The notes: generated by a model not told the origin, from the sequence alone. A DNA stretch of 36,242 nucleotides from Microbacterium sp. 5K110 (GCF_005774735.1 NZ_VBUM01000031.1:1-36242); one strand, 5' to 3'; shown: positions 22,315 to 32,071, numbered from the stretch's first letter. Program-made: numbers and translations.

Positions 22315-24108
22315 ATGACGACGACACTCTCCCGCTCTCCGCGGCGTCGCACCGTGATCGCGCTGGCGGTCGTGCTCATCGTCCTGATCGCTTTCGTCGT
22401 CCGCCTGGTGGACATCCAGGTCGTCAACGCGCGCGAGCACGTGGACGACTCGCTGGCGATGGGCCTGCAGAACTCCCGCACCGAGTACGCCTCGCGCGGG
22501 GCGATCGTCGACGAGAACGGGGTGACGCTCGCCTCGAGCGTCCACCGCTACGACGTCGAGATCGATCCGCACCTCGCCGTCCAGGGCGTCGCCGACCGCA
22601 GCGGAGACGACGTCGACGCCACGCGGACCTGGCCCGAGATCGCCGCGCAGATCGCGGCGATCACCGGGCAGGACGCCGCCGCCGTCGAGAAGATCGTCAC
22701 CGACGCGGTCGCGGAGAACCCCGACTCGCGGTGGGCGCAGATCACCAAGGACGTCTCGACCGAGCAGTACCGCGCCCTCGCAGAGCTCGGACTGCCCTTC
22801 TTGAGCTTCCCGCCGCAGGCGGGGCGCGTGTACCCGGACGGTGCCGTGGGCGGCAACCTCATCGGCTTCGTCGGCAGCGACGGCCAGGCCCTGGCGGGTC
22901 TGGAGCTGGCCGACAACGACTGCCTCTCGTCACAGAACGGCAAGGTCGTCTACCAGCAGGGCCGTGACGGCGTCGTGCTGCCGGGCACCGAGGTCGAGAC
23001 CGAACCCGCGGTCGACGGCGGCACCCTGAAGCTCACGATCGACCGCGACCTGCAGTGGTACATGGGCCAGCTCATCGCCGAGCAGGTGCAGAACACCGGG
23101 TCGCTGCGCGGCACGATCACCGTCGTGGAGGCGAAGACCGGCAAGGTGCGCGCGCTGGCGGAGTACCCCACCGTCGACCCCAACGACCCCACGTCCACGC
23201 CCGCCGCCGATCGGGGCAGCAACGCCTTCTCGAGCCCCTTCGAGCCCGGGTCGACCTTCAAGGCCCTCACCGCCGCGATCGGCCTGGACAGCGGATCGTT
23301 CACCACCGACACGACGGTCACCGCGTCCTCCCGCGAAACCCTGGGCGGCGACGCGCGGGTCTCCGACTCGTTCTCGCACCCGGCGAACACCTACACGCTC
23401 ACCGGTGTCCTCATCGACTCCTCGAACGTGGGTATCTCCAAGTTCGGCGAGAAGATCCCGCGGGACACCCGGTACGACTACCTGCAGAAGTTCGGGCTCG
23501 GGACCCCCAGCGCCATCGGCTTCCCGGGCGAGTCCGGCGGCATCCTTCACCCGGCCGACAAATGGGACGATCAGACGTTCTACAACACGACCTTCGGCCA
23601 GGGACTGTCGGTGACCGTTCCCCAGCTCGTCGGGGCCTACCAGACGATCGCCAACGGGGGAGTGCGGATGCCGCTCTCTCTCGTCGAGAGCTGCACGGCC
23701 GCCGACGGGACCGTCACCGATGTCCCCTCCGGCGAGGGACAGCGCGTGGTCTCGGCCGACACCGCCTCGAAGGTCTCGCTCATGCTGGAGAACGTTGCGA
23801 CCCAGGGCACGCTCGCCTCGCAGGTCGCCGTGCCCGGCTACCGGGTCGCGATCAAGACCGGTACCGGTGAGAAGACCGACCCCGACACGGGCGCGTACAA
23901 GCCCGACGCGTACTTCACGACGATGATCGGCTTCGCGCCCGCAGACGACCCGCAGTACATCGTCGCGGTCAACCTCGATGAACCGCGAACGGTAAAGTCG
24001 TCTGCGGCCACGGCTCCCGCCTTCCAGAAGGCCCTCACCCAGGTGTTGAAGAACTACCGGGTGATCCCGTCCGGAACCACGACCCCCGAACTGCCCAAGT
24101 TCGGCTGA
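22315..24108 (+). CDS. ftsI: Division-specific penicillin-binding protein (class B, FtsI/PbpB)
   Basis: 597 aa, four bases after ftsL. A membrane-anchored transpeptidase that cross-links septal peptidoglycan made by FtsW. It has a basic start (SRSPRRRT), one membrane helix (about 12-33), and a pedestal domain beginning SRGAIVDENGVTLASS. The transpeptidase domain shows all three penicillin-binding motifs: STFK (Ser313-Lys316, in FEPGSTFKALT), SSN (369-371) and KTGT (514-517, IKTGTGEK). There is no C-terminal PASTA region. Context (ftsL before, murF after) confirms the division role. murE, which follows ftsI in many actinobacteria, is not here. Confidence 0.96.
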   Translation: MTTTLSRSPRRRTVIALAVVLIVLIAFVVRLVDIQVVNAREHVDDSLAMGLQNSRTEYASRGAIVDENGVTLASSVHRYDVEIDPHLAVQGVADRSGDDVDATRTWPEIAAQIAAITGQDAAAVEKIVTDAVAENPDSRWAQITKDVSTEQYRALAELGLPFLSFPPQAGRVYPDGAVGGNLIGFVGSDGQALAGLELADNDCLSSQNGKVVYQQGRDGVVLPGTEVETEPAVDGGTLKLTIDRDLQWYMGQLIAEQVQNTGSLRGTITVVEAKTGKVRALAEYPTVDPNDPTSTPAADRGSNAFSSPFEPGSTFKALTAAIGLDSGSFTTDTTVTASSRETLGGDARVSDSFSHPANTYTLTGVLIDSSNVGISKFGEKIPRDTRYDYLQKFGLGTPSAIGFPGESGGILHPADKWDDQTFYNTTFGQGLSVTVPQLVGAYQTIANGGVRMPLSLVESCTAADGTVTDVPSGEGQRVVSADTASKVSLMLENVATQGTLASQVAVPGYRVAIKTGTGEKTDPDTGAYKPDAYFTTMIGFAPADDPQYIVAVNLDEPRTVKSSAATAPAFQKALTQVLKNYRVIPSGTTTPELPKFG

Positions 24109-24160
24109 GACACCGGATGCCGGTCTCCTCCCGACACGGAAAGGGCGTCCGTACACAGCA

Positions 24161-25573
24161 ATGATCTCCTCCAGCCTCTCCCACATCGCCGCCGTGCTCG
24201 GCGGCCGTCTGGTCCTGCGCGGCGACGACACCCCCGACACCGTCGTGGACGGTGACGTCGACACCGACTCGCGCCTCATCGAGCCCGGCGGCATCTTCGT
24301 CGCCAAACCCGGCGAGACCACCGACGGACATCTGTTCGTCCCGGCCGCGATCGAGCGCGGCGCGGCACTGGCCCTCGTCGAGCGCGAGCTCGACGACCCC
24401 GTGACCCAGATCGTCGTCGACGACGTGGTCACCGCTCTCGCCGATCTCGCCCGCGACGTCGTCGCGCGCGTGCGTGCGACGGGCGATCTGCGGATCGTCG
24501 GCATCACGGGCTCCAACGGCAAGACGACGACGAAGAACCTCCTCGCGCGCATCCTGCGGGACGAGGGCGCCACGGTCTCGCCCCGCGCCTCTTTCAACAA
24601 CGAGGTCGGCGCGCCGCTCACGATGCTGCGGGTGACCGAGGACACCCGGTTCCTCGTCAGCGAGTTCGGCGCGAGTGCGCCGGGGGCGATCGCCCGCCTC
24701 GCGGGCCTGGTCACCCCCGACATCGGGGTCGTGCTCATGGTCGGCATGGCACACGCCGGCGGCTTCGGGGGCATCGAGTCGACCTTCCACGCCAAGAGCG
24801 AGCTCGTGCGCGCGACCCGCGAGGGCGGCCTCGCCGTCCTCAACGCCGACGACCCGCGCGTGTCGGCGATGGAGCCCCTCGCCCGCGAGCGCGGCCTCGA
24901 CGTGCGCTGGTTCGGCCGCGGTGACCGCGCGACCGTGCGGGCCGTCGACGTCGAGGTGGCGGCATCCGGCACGCGCGCCCACCTCGTCGTCGACGGGGAC
25001 GAGCACACGCTCACGCTGCGCGTTCTCGGCGAGCACCACGTCATGAACGCTCTCGCCGCGATCGCCGCGGCCACGGCGCTCGGCGTCACGGCGGCGGATG
25101 CCATCGCGCGCCTGGAGACCGTCGAGATCGCCGAGCGGTGGCGCATGCAGCCGCTCGGTTCCGACCGCGTGCGGATCATCAACGACGCGTACAACGCCAG
25201 CCCCGACTCGATGTCGGCGGCTCTGCGGACGCTCGCGCAGATCACCGGTCCCGACGAGCGCACGGTCGCGGTGCTCGGGGCGATGAGCGAGCTGGGCGAG
25301 TACGCCGACGAGGAGCACGACCGGGTCGGGCTCCTCGCGGTGCGACTGCGCATCCAGCGCATCGTCGTCGTGGGGCAGGAGGCGCGCCGCATGTACCTCG
25401 AGGCGATCGCCCAGGGCTCGTGGGACGGCGAGGCCGTCTTCTTCCCGGATGCCGACGCCGCCTACGACTACCTCGTGGGTGAGCTGCGCGACGGCGACCG
25501 CGTGCTGGTGAAGTCGTCCAACTCCGCCGGGCTGCGGTTCCTCGGCGACCGTCTGGGAGAATCGTTCGCGTGA
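24161..25573 (+). CDS. murF: UDP-MurNAc-tripeptide:D-Ala-D-Ala ligase
   Basis: 470 aa from the ATG at 24161; GGAAAGGG lies about 15 bases upstream, rather far. It adds D-Ala-D-Ala to the UDP-MurNAc tripeptide, completing the cytoplasmic stem peptide. The N-terminal domain contains DTDSRLIEPGGIFVA.PGE..DGH. The central ATP domain has VGITGSNGKTTTKNLL (about 112-127) and the following RASFNNEVGAPLTML, typical of MurF. Later blocks are VLMVGMAHAGGFGGIES, HHVMNALAAIAAA, RVRIINDAYNASPDSM (ligase C-terminal domain) and AVLGAMSELGEYADEEH. It follows ftsI after 52 bases with no murE between them, and overlaps mraY by four bases (GTGA). Confidence 0.95.
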   Translation: MISSSLSHIAAVLGGRLVLRGDDTPDTVVDGDVDTDSRLIEPGGIFVAKPGETTDGHLFVPAAIERGAALALVERELDDPVTQIVVDDVVTALADLARDVVARVRATGDLRIVGITGSNGKTTTKNLLARILRDEGATVSPRASFNNEVGAPLTMLRVTEDTRFLVSEFGASAPGAIARLAGLVTPDIGVVLMVGMAHAGGFGGIESTFHAKSELVRATREGGLAVLNADDPRVSAMEPLARERGLDVRWFGRGDRATVRAVDVEVAASGTRAHLVVDGDEHTLTLRVLGEHHVMNALAAIAAATALGVTAADAIARLETVEIAERWRMQPLGSDRVRIINDAYNASPDSMSAALRTLAQITGPDERTVAVLGAMSELGEYADEEHDRVGLLAVRLRIQRIVVVGQEARRMYLEAIAQGSWDGEAVFFPDADAAYDYLVGELRDGDRVLVKSSNSAGLRFLGDRLGESFA

Positions 25574-26676
25574 GATCACTTCTGACATCCGCGGGGATCT
25601 CGCTCGCCTTCACCCTGTTCCTCACACCGGTGTTCCTCCGGGGGTTCCGGAAGTGGGGTTGGGGACAGGTCATCCGCACGCCCGAGAACGTGCACAACCC
25701 CTCGCACGGGGCCAAGCGCGGCACGCCCACCATGGGCGGCACGATCTTCATCGCCGGAACGATCATCGGGTACCTCATCGGCGCCTACGCCGGCAACAAT
25801 CCGCCCACCGTGTCGGGTCTGCTGGTCCTGTGGCTCATGCTGGGCTTTGGTGTCGTCGGCTTCATCGACGACTACATGAAGGTCCGGTTCCAGAACAGCC
25901 TCGGCCTGTCGGGCTGGCGGAAGATCGCCGGTCAGGTGCTCGTGACGGTGCCCTTCGCGATCGTCGCCCTGAACTTCCCGAACGCGTTCGGCCAGACGCC
26001 GGCGTCGGGGTACATCTCGATCTTCCGCGACATCCAGGTGCTGTCGCTGTTCGCGCTCGGGCCGATCCTCGGGTGGCTGCTCTACCTGGCCTGGATCTCG
26101 CTCATCGGCACCGCGGCATCCAACTCGGTCAACGTCGCCGACGGTTTGGACGGTCTGGCGGCGGGATCGGGGATCTTCGTCGTCGGGGCGTACAGCCTCA
26201 TGGCCTTCTGGCAGAACAAGCAGATGTGCGCGGACGTGCTCGACCCGTCGGTGCAGGCCGGATGCTACGCCGTCCGGGACCCCTTCGACCTCGCGATCGT
26301 GTCCGCCTCGTTCGTGGGCGCGCTCGTGGGCTTCCTGTGGTGGAACGCGCCGAAGGCGAAGGTCTTCATGGGCGACTGCGGGTCGATGGCGATCGGCGGC
26401 GTGATCGCCGCCCTCGCGATCCTCACCCGCACCGAGCTGCTCCTCGTGCTCATCGCCGGCGTCTACGTCATCGCGTCGGGCTCGGTGATCCTGCAGCGGG
26501 CGTACTTCAAGATCACGCGCGGCAAGCGGATGTTCCTGATGAGCCCCCTGCACCATCACCTCGAGATGCGGGGCTGGCCCGAGGTGACCATCGTCGTGCG
26601 GATGTGGATCATCGCGGGCCTGCTCGCCGTGTCGGGCGTGGGCTTCTTCTACGTGGAATGGCTGGCTCGGGTATGA
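25570..26676 (+). CDS. mraY: Phospho-MurNAc-pentapeptide transferase
   Basis: 368 aa from a GTG that overlaps the murF stop. An integral membrane enzyme that transfers phospho-MurNAc-pentapeptide to undecaprenyl phosphate, making lipid I. It has about ten hydrophobic segments. Conserved polar motifs are GTPTMGG near the start, FIDDYMKVR (catalytic Asp pair, about 98-106), ASNSVNVADGLDGLAAG, WWNAPKAKVFMGDCGSMAIGG and the histidine loop MSPLHHHLEMRGW. The order and length are those of MraY rather than of WecA. It overlaps murD by four bases (ATGA), so murF-mraY-murD are translationally coupled. Confidence 0.97.
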   Translation: MRSLLTSAGISLAFTLFLTPVFLRGFRKWGWGQVIRTPENVHNPSHGAKRGTPTMGGTIFIAGTIIGYLIGAYAGNNPPTVSGLLVLWLMLGFGVVGFIDDYMKVRFQNSLGLSGWRKIAGQVLVTVPFAIVALNFPNAFGQTPASGYISIFRDIQVLSLFALGPILGWLLYLAWISLIGTAASNSVNVADGLDGLAAGSGIFVVGAYSLMAFWQNKQMCADVLDPSVQAGCYAVRDPFDLAIVSASFVGALVGFLWWNAPKAKVFMGDCGSMAIGGVIAALAILTRTELLLVLIAGVYVIASGSVILQRAYFKITRGKRMFLMSPLHHHLEMRGWPEVTIVVRMWIIAGLLAVSGVGFFYVEWLARV

Positions 26677-28199
26677 GCGCCGAGCGGGTGGCATCCCTGC
26701 ACAGCTGGTACGCCGAGTGGAAGGACCTCCGGGTCGCCGTTCTCGGCCTCTCGGTGACCGGCTTCTCGGCCGCGGACACCCTCGCCGAGCTCGGCGCGGA
26801 CGTGCTCGTCGTCACCGAGAAGGCCGACCAGGAGTACTCCCGGCTGCTGCCGGTCATCGGCGCCGCGCTCCACGTCGGCCCGCTCGACGCCGTCCCGGCC
26901 GTGCTCAGCGACTTCGCGCCCGACGTCGTTCTCGCCTCGCCGGGCTTCCCCCCGTCGCACCCGCTCATCGCGTGGGCGCAGGCGAGCGGCATCCCGCTGT
27001 GGGGAGACGTCGAGCTGGCCTGGCGCGTGCGCGACAAGGTCGTGCGACCCGACGGGCGTCCCGCCGACTGGATCCTCATCACCGGGACCAACGGCAAGAC
27101 CACCACGACGCGTCTGACCGCCGAGATGCTCGTCGCCGGTGGGCTCCGCGCCGCACCGGTCGGCAACATCGGCACCCCGGTGCTGGACGCCGTGCGCGAC
27201 CCGGCCGGGTTCGACGCGCTCGTCGTCGAGCTCTCCAGCCACCAGCTCTGGTACCTCAACCTGCAGGCGGGGCCCGACGCGCTCTCTCCGCACGCCGCGG
27301 TGTGCCTGAACCTCGCCGACGACCACCTCGAGTGGCACGGGAGCTTCGCCGCCTACCGCGACGCGAAAGCCGGGGTCTACGCCCGCACCCGCGTGGCCTG
27401 CGTCTACAACAAGGCCGACGACGCCACCCGCGAGATGGTCGAGGATGCCGAGGTCGTCGAGGGCGCCCGCGCCATCGGTTTCGATCTGGGCGTCCCCGGC
27501 CCGAGCGACCTCGGCCTCGTCGACGGCATCCTCGTCGATCGCGCGTTCCTCGAGGAGCGCGCGACCTCGGCGCTCGAGCTCACGACGGTCTCGGACCTCG
27601 CGGAGCACGGATTGGCGGCCCCGCACGTGGTGTCCAACATCCTGGCGGCCAGCGCGCTGGCGCGCTCGCTCGGCGTGGCGCCCGCCGACATCCACGACGC
27701 TCTCGATCGCTTCCGCCTCGACCCCCATCGCATCCAGGTCGTCGCCGCGCACCGCGGGATCACGTGGGTCGACGATTCCAAGGCGACGAATCCGCACGCC
27801 GCGGGCTCGTCGCTGGCGGCCTACCCGGGTGCGGTGTGGGTCGTGGGTGGTCTGCTCAAGGGCGTCGACGTCGCCGAGCTCGTGCGGACGCGCGGCGCAG
27901 CCGCCCGGGCCGCGATCGTCATCGGAACCGAGCGCGGCGACATCGTGGCCGCGTTCGAGCGACACGCCCCCGCGGTTCCCCTCTTCGAGGTCGACCACAC
28001 CCAGACTGAAGACGTCATGGCACGGGTCGTCGAACTGGCGGCCGACGTGGCCCGGGACGGAGACACCGTTCTCCTGGCCCCCGCGGCGGCGTCGTTCGAT
28101 CAGTTCGTCTCCTACTCCGACCGGGGCGAGAGATTCGCCGAGGCGGTGCGGGCGTGGATCGCCGGCCAGGACGACGGATCGGCTCGACGGCAGGACTAG
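26673..28199 (+). CDS. murD: UDP-MurNAc-L-alanine:D-glutamate ligase
   Basis: 508 aa from the ATG at 26673, overlapping mraY. It adds D-Glu to UDP-MurNAc-L-Ala. The N-terminal Rossmann part has LRVAVLGLSVTGFSAADTLAELGADVLVV. The ATP domain shows LITGTNGKTTTTRLTAEML (about 135-153) and APVGNIGTPVLDA. VVELSSHQLWYLN, CLNLADDHLEWHGSFAAYRDAKAGVY and DRFRLDPHRIQVVAAHRGITWVDDSKATN follow, the last the ligase C-terminal domain. VVGGLLKGVDV and VLLAPAAASFDQFVSYSDRGE end it. It is longer than the 440-500 aa common in the family, mainly from an N-terminal leader (ERVASLHSWYAEW), which is usual in Microbacteriaceae-like sequences. ftsW starts 11 bases later. Confidence 0.95.
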   Translation: MSAERVASLHSWYAEWKDLRVAVLGLSVTGFSAADTLAELGADVLVVTEKADQEYSRLLPVIGAALHVGPLDAVPAVLSDFAPDVVLASPGFPPSHPLIAWAQASGIPLWGDVELAWRVRDKVVRPDGRPADWILITGTNGKTTTTRLTAEMLVAGGLRAAPVGNIGTPVLDAVRDPAGFDALVVELSSHQLWYLNLQAGPDALSPHAAVCLNLADDHLEWHGSFAAYRDAKAGVYARTRVACVYNKADDATREMVEDAEVVEGARAIGFDLGVPGPSDLGLVDGILVDRAFLEERATSALELTTVSDLAEHGLAAPHVVSNILAASALARSLGVAPADIHDALDRFRLDPHRIQVVAAHRGITWVDDSKATNPHAAGSSLAAYPGAVWVVGGLLKGVDVAELVRTRGAAARAAIVIGTERGDIVAAFERHAPAVPLFEVDHTQTEDVMARVVELAADVARDGDTVLLAPAAASFDQFVSYSDRGERFAEAVRAWIAGQDDGSARRQD

Positions 28200-28210
28200 G
28201 GGGACACCGC

Positions 28211-29449
28211 GTGACCACCACGGCACCCCCTCCCCGTCAGGCGCCCGAGGACGAGCCCGCTCGCCGCGGGCTGTCCGCTCGCGTCTCGCTCGGCCGCGCC
28301 TTCCAGCCGGTACCCAGCGAGTTCCTTCTCATCGCCTCGGCGGCACTCCTGCTCACGGGCTTCGGCCTGGTCATGGTGCTGTCGGCGACGTCCGCGCTGG
28401 ACGGCGGCCAGAACCCCTTCGACCACGTGCTGAAGCAGGGCATCTTCGCGGTCGTCGGCATCCCGTTGATGTTCGTGCTCAGCCGGGCGCCGATGCTGTT
28501 CTGGAAGCGCATCGCGTGGCCCGTGCTGATCTTCGCGACACTGTTCCAGCTGCTGGTCTATGTTCCGGGCCTGGGAATCGAGTCCTACGGCAACCGCAAC
28601 TGGGTGCAGATCGCCGGGTTCCAGTTCCAGCCCGCCGAGTTCCTCAAGCTCGCCCTGGCGCTCTGGATGGCGGCGGTGCTCTACCGCAAGCGTCGGCTGC
28701 TGACGTCGTGGAAGCACGTGTTCATCCCGGTCGTGCCCGTGGCCGTGCTCGTGATCGGGACGGTGCTCGGCGGCAAGGACCTCGGCACCGTGATGATCCT
28801 GGTGCTCGTGGTGCTGGGCGCCCTGTTCTTCGCCGGGATCAAGCTGCGCATGTTCATCGTGCCCGCGGTGCTCTCGCTGGTCGTGGTGCTCGTCTCGGCG
28901 CTCGGCAGCGAGAACCGCATGGCGCGCATCGCCAGCCTCTTCGACCCCGATGACGCCTCGTGCTACTACACCTCGTGCTACCAGTCGCTGCACGGGGTGT
29001 GGGGGCTGGCCAGCGGAGGACTGCTCGGGCTCGGTCTGGGCAACTCGAAAGAGAAGTACGACTGGCTCCCCGCGGCAGCCAACGACTACATCTTCGCGAT
29101 CATCGGCGAGGAGCTGGGCCTGATCGGATGCCTCGTCGTGCTGGTCCTGTTCGCGATCTTCGCCGTGGGCGCCTTCCACATCATCCGCCGCACCGACGAC
29201 GCGTTCGTGCGCATCGTCGCCGGGGCGATCACGCTGTGGATCGTCGGTCAGGCACTGGTCAACGTCGGCGTCGTGCTGCGCATCTTCCCGGTCCTGGGCG
29301 TCCCGCTGCCGTTCATGTCGCAGGGCGGCACGTCGCTGCTGTCGGTGCTCATCGCGTGCGGTGTCCTGCTGTCGTGCGCCCGGACGCTCCCGGATCGTCA
29401 GCCGGTCGCGCCGGCACCCGCGCGCGTCGCGCGTCGCCGTCGCGGCTGA
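28211..29449 (+). CDS. ftsW: Septal peptidoglycan glycosyltransferase FtsW (SEDS family)
   Basis: 412 aa from the GTG at 28211, chosen because AGGGGGA (28198-28204) precedes it; a longer upstream frame would overlap murD. FtsW polymerises lipid II at the septum together with FtsI. About ten membrane helices are visible. SEDS motifs include MVLSATSA, GNRNWVQIAGFQFQPAEFLKLAL, GGKDLGTVMIL and SLHGVWGLASGGLLGLGLGNSKEKYDWLPAAANDYIF, the last being the conserved periplasmic loop. AIIGEELGLIG, LPFMSQGGTSLLSVLIACGVLL and a basic tail (ARVARRRRG) follow. Position between murD and murG is canonical. Confidence 0.95.
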   Translation: MTTTAPPPRQAPEDEPARRGLSARVSLGRAFQPVPSEFLLIASAALLLTGFGLVMVLSATSALDGGQNPFDHVLKQGIFAVVGIPLMFVLSRAPMLFWKRIAWPVLIFATLFQLLVYVPGLGIESYGNRNWVQIAGFQFQPAEFLKLALALWMAAVLYRKRRLLTSWKHVFIPVVPVAVLVIGTVLGGKDLGTVMILVLVVLGALFFAGIKLRMFIVPAVLSLVVVLVSALGSENRMARIASLFDPDDASCYYTSCYQSLHGVWGLASGGLLGLGLGNSKEKYDWLPAAANDYIFAIIGEELGLIGCLVVLVLFAIFAVGAFHIIRRTDDAFVRIVAGAITLWIVGQALVNVGVVLRIFPVLGVPLPFMSQGGTSLLSVLIACGVLLSCARTLPDRQPVAPAPARVARRRRG

Positions 29450-29522
29450 TCCCCGCCGCGCCGGACGGGGTGCGGACCGGCGAAGCGGGGAGCCCGTGGC
29501 ATCCGGTGTCGGCCGACGTGGT

Positions 29523-29528
29523 TAGGGT
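29523..29528 (+). promoter_or_regulatory. Leaderless-type internal promoter -10 (TAGGGT) of murG
   Basis: TAGGGT is followed by CGAGGG (6 bases) and then the murG GTG. It lies in an 85-base gap after ftsW, where read-through would otherwise supply murG. GAGGG also offers weak ribosome pairing but is adjacent to the start. Confidence 0.5.
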
Positions 29529-29534
29529 CGAGGG

Positions 29535-30608
29535 GTGACGACGACGCTTCTGGCCGGCGGCGGGACCGCCGGACACGTGAACCCCTTGCTCGCCGTGGCC
29601 GACGGACTCCGTGCGCGTGACGCCGGCGACGAGGTGCTGGTGCTCGGCACGCGCGAGGGTCTGGAGGCGCGCCTCGTGCCGCTGCGCGGCTACGAGCTGC
29701 TGTTCGTCGACAAGGTGCCCTTCCCGCGGCGCCCCGACCGTGCCGCCGCCGCTTTCCCGAGTCGGTTCCGGCGCGCGATCGCCCAGGTCCGCCGCATCAT
29801 CCGTGAGCGCGGGGTCGACGTCGTCGTCGGTTTCGGCGGATACGCATCGGCCCCCGCCTACGTGGCGGCCCGCTGGGAACGGGTGCCGTTCGTCGTGCAC
29901 GAGGCCAACGCCAAGCCGGGGCTCGCCAACGTCCTCGGTGCTCGAGCGGCGGCCGCGGTGGGCGTGGCGTTCGACGGCACGCCCTTGCGCGGTGCCCGCG
30001 TCGTGGGCATGCCCTTGCGGCGCGAGATCGTCGACCTCGACCGCGCCGCGCTGCGCGACGAGGCCGCCGCGCACTTCGGACTGGATGCCGACGCGCCGAC
30101 GCTCCTCGTGTTCGGCGGGTCGCTCGGCGCTCAGCGCCTGAACGAGGCGTTCGGCGGCGCGTGGCGCGACGTGCTCGACGCCGGCTGGCAGCTGCTGCAT
30201 GTGACGGGGGAGAAGTCCGACCTCGCCGACCCCGGCGTCGCGGGCTACGCCCTCGTGCGCTATGTCGACCGGATGGACCTGGCGTTCGCGCTGGCCGATG
30301 TGATCGTCTCGCGCTCCGGCGCGGCGACGGTGAGCGAGATCAGCGCGCTCGGCATCCCGGCCGTGTACGTGCCGTACGCCGTCGGTAACGGCGAGCAGAG
30401 CCTGAACGCGGCGTCGGCCGTGCGGGCGGGAGCGGCGCGGCTCATCGCGGACGCCGAGTTCACCCCCGATCGGGTGCGGAGCGAGATCGTCCCCCTGCTG
30501 CGCGACACGGGCGCGCGCGACGCCCTGCGCGCCGCCGCGGCACGGACGGGTACGCGCACCGGCACAGAGAACGTCATCGCCCTCGTGGACGCCGCGCTGG
30601 CGCGCTGA
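29535..30608 (+). CDS. murG: UDP-GlcNAc:lipid I N-acetylglucosaminyltransferase
   Basis: 357 aa from the GTG at 29535. A peripheral membrane GT-B enzyme that adds GlcNAc to lipid I, forming lipid II. It begins TTTLLAGGGTAGHVNPLLAVAD (first glycine-rich loop). DVVVGFGGYASAPAYVAA and VHEANAKPGLANVLGAR are typical of MurG. The second-domain loop is LLVFGGSLGAQRLNEAF. The UDP-GlcNAc-binding block ends with VIVSRSGAATVSEISALGIPAVYVPYA and NGEQSLNAAS. It stands between ftsW and murC in normal order, and probably has its own promoter in the gap before it. Confidence 0.96.
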   Translation: MTTTLLAGGGTAGHVNPLLAVADGLRARDAGDEVLVLGTREGLEARLVPLRGYELLFVDKVPFPRRPDRAAAAFPSRFRRAIAQVRRIIRERGVDVVVGFGGYASAPAYVAARWERVPFVVHEANAKPGLANVLGARAAAAVGVAFDGTPLRGARVVGMPLRREIVDLDRAALRDEAAAHFGLDADAPTLLVFGGSLGAQRLNEAFGGAWRDVLDAGWQLLHVTGEKSDLADPGVAGYALVRYVDRMDLAFALADVIVSRSGAATVSEISALGIPAVYVPYAVGNGEQSLNAASAVRAGAARLIADAEFTPDRVRSEIVPLLRDTGARDALRAAAARTGTRTGTENVIALVDAALAR

Positions 30609-30646
30609 CGCGGGCGCGCCGGGACCGGGCCCTCAGCCCGGCGACG

Positions 30647-30652
30647 TAGGAT
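30647..30652 (+). promoter_or_regulatory. Putative internal promoter -10 (TAGGAT) of murC
   Basis: TAGGAT lies 9 bases before the murC ATG with AAGG in between, so any transcript from it would have a leader of only a few bases. Confidence 0.4.
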
Positions 30653-30661
30653 CGCAAGGTC

Positions 30662-32068
30662 ATGATCAGACCCGATTTGAGCCTCCCCATCCCCGAGACC
30701 ATCACCTCCGCGCACTTCATCGGAGTGGGTGGCTCGGGCATGTCCGGACTCGCGCGCATGTTCCTCGACCGCGGCATCCGGGTGTCGGGTTCCGACCGCG
30801 CCGACAGTGCGGCCCTCCGCGATCTCGCCGCACGCGGCGCCACGGTCCACGTCGGGCACGACGCGGCTCACCTCGGCGACGCCAACACCGTTGTGCACAC
30901 CGGCGCCATCTGGCCCGAGAACCCCGAGTTCGTCACCGCGAAGGCGCGCGGACTGCACGTGATCCACCGCTCGCAGGCGCTGCACTGGCTGATCGGCGGC
31001 CGGCGCCTCGTCTCGGTTGCGGGAGCGCACGGCAAGACGACCTCGACCGGCATGATCGTGACGGCCCTGCGGGCGCTCGACGCCGACCCGACGTTCGTCA
31101 ACGGCGGGGTCATCGCGGACCTCGGGGCCTCCAGCGGCACCGGCTCCGACGACCTGGTCGTCATCGAGGCCGACGAGTCCGACGGCACGTTCCTGCTCTA
31201 CAACACCTCGGTCGCGCTGATCACCAACGTCGATCCCGACCACCTCGACCACTACGGTTCGCGCGACGCGTTCGACGCGGCGTTCGCCCGGTTCGCCGAT
31301 CGGGCACGCGAGGCCGTCGTCGTTTCGGCCGACGACCCCGGTGCTCGCGCCGTCACCGCGCGCCTGAGCCACGCGAACGTCGTCACGTTCGGCGAAGACC
31401 CCGCCGCCGACGTGCGCTTGAGCGGCATCCGCACCGACGGGCCCGTCTCCTTCACGCTCGCCGCCGGTGATGAGAGCGTCGACGTGCGGCTCCGCGTGCC
31501 CGGAACCCACAACGCCGTCAACGCCGCCGGTGCCGTCGCCGTGCTGCGCGTGCTCGGCTACGGCCTCACCGAGGCGGCCCGGGCCGTCGAGGGCTTCGGC
31601 GGCACCGTCCGTCGCTTCGAGCTGCACGGCGTCGAGCGCGGAGTGAGCGTCTACGACGATTACGCGCACCACCCGACCGAGGTCGCGGCGGCCCTGTCGG
31701 CCGCGCGCACGGTCGTGGGCGAGGGGCGGATCATCGCCATCCAGCAGCCGCACACGTACTCCCGCACGCAGGAGATGTACCGCGAGTTCGCCGAGGTGCT
31801 CGAAGAGCTGGCCGATCACACGGTGATGCTCGACGTGTACGGCGCGCGCGAGGATCCCGTGCCCGGGGTCACCGGCGAGCTGGTGAGCGGTGCCTTCGCC
31901 GACCCGGCGCACGTGCACTACGTGCCCGATTGGCAGAGTGCGGCCGACTACACCGCGCAGATCGCCCGCCCCGGCGACTACGTCATCACGCTCGGCTGCG
32001 GCAATGTGTACCAGATCATCCCGCAGGTGCTCGAGGCGCTCTCCCGCACCGAGGCCGCGGCGGTCTAA
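30662..32068 (+). CDS. murC: UDP-MurNAc:L-alanine ligase
   Basis: 468 aa from the ATG at 30662. It adds L-Ala, the first stem-peptide residue, to UDP-MurNAc. The N-terminal domain has [28 protein letters not shown], the MurC signature for UDP binding. The ATP loop is [15 protein letters not shown] (about 118-132). [26 protein letters not shown] and [12 protein letters not shown] follow. The C-terminal domain shows [34 protein letters not shown] and [12 protein letters not shown]. ftsQ starts 3 bases after the stop. The position after murG and before ftsQ is that of the mycobacterial and corynebacterial dcw clusters. Confidence 0.96.
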   Translation: MIRPDLSLPIPETITSAHFIGVGGSGMSGLARMFLDRGIRVSGSDRADSAALRDLAARGATVHVGHDAAHLGDANTVVHTGAIWPENPEFVTAKARGLHVIHRSQALHWLIGGRRLVSVAGAHGKTTSTGMIVTALRALDADPTFVNGGVIADLGASSGTGSDDLVVIEADESDGTFLLYNTSVALITNVDPDHLDHYGSRDAFDAAFARFADRAREAVVVSADDPGARAVTARLSHANVVTFGEDPAADVRLSGIRTDGPVSFTLAAGDESVDVRLRVPGTHNAVNAAGAVAVLRVLGYGLTEAARAVEGFGGTVRRFELHGVERGVSVYDDYAHHPTEVAAALSAARTVVGEGRIIAIQQPHTYSRTQEMYREFAEVLEELADHTVMLDVYGAREDPVPGVTGELVSGAFADPAHVHYVPDWQSAADYTAQIARPGDYVITLGCGNVYQIIPQVLEALSRTEAAAV

Positions 32069-32071
32069 GTC

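Noticed and set aside
22930..25392. 820-aa minus-strand frame rich in Arg/Ser/Thr
   Set aside because: Shadow of ftsI and murF.
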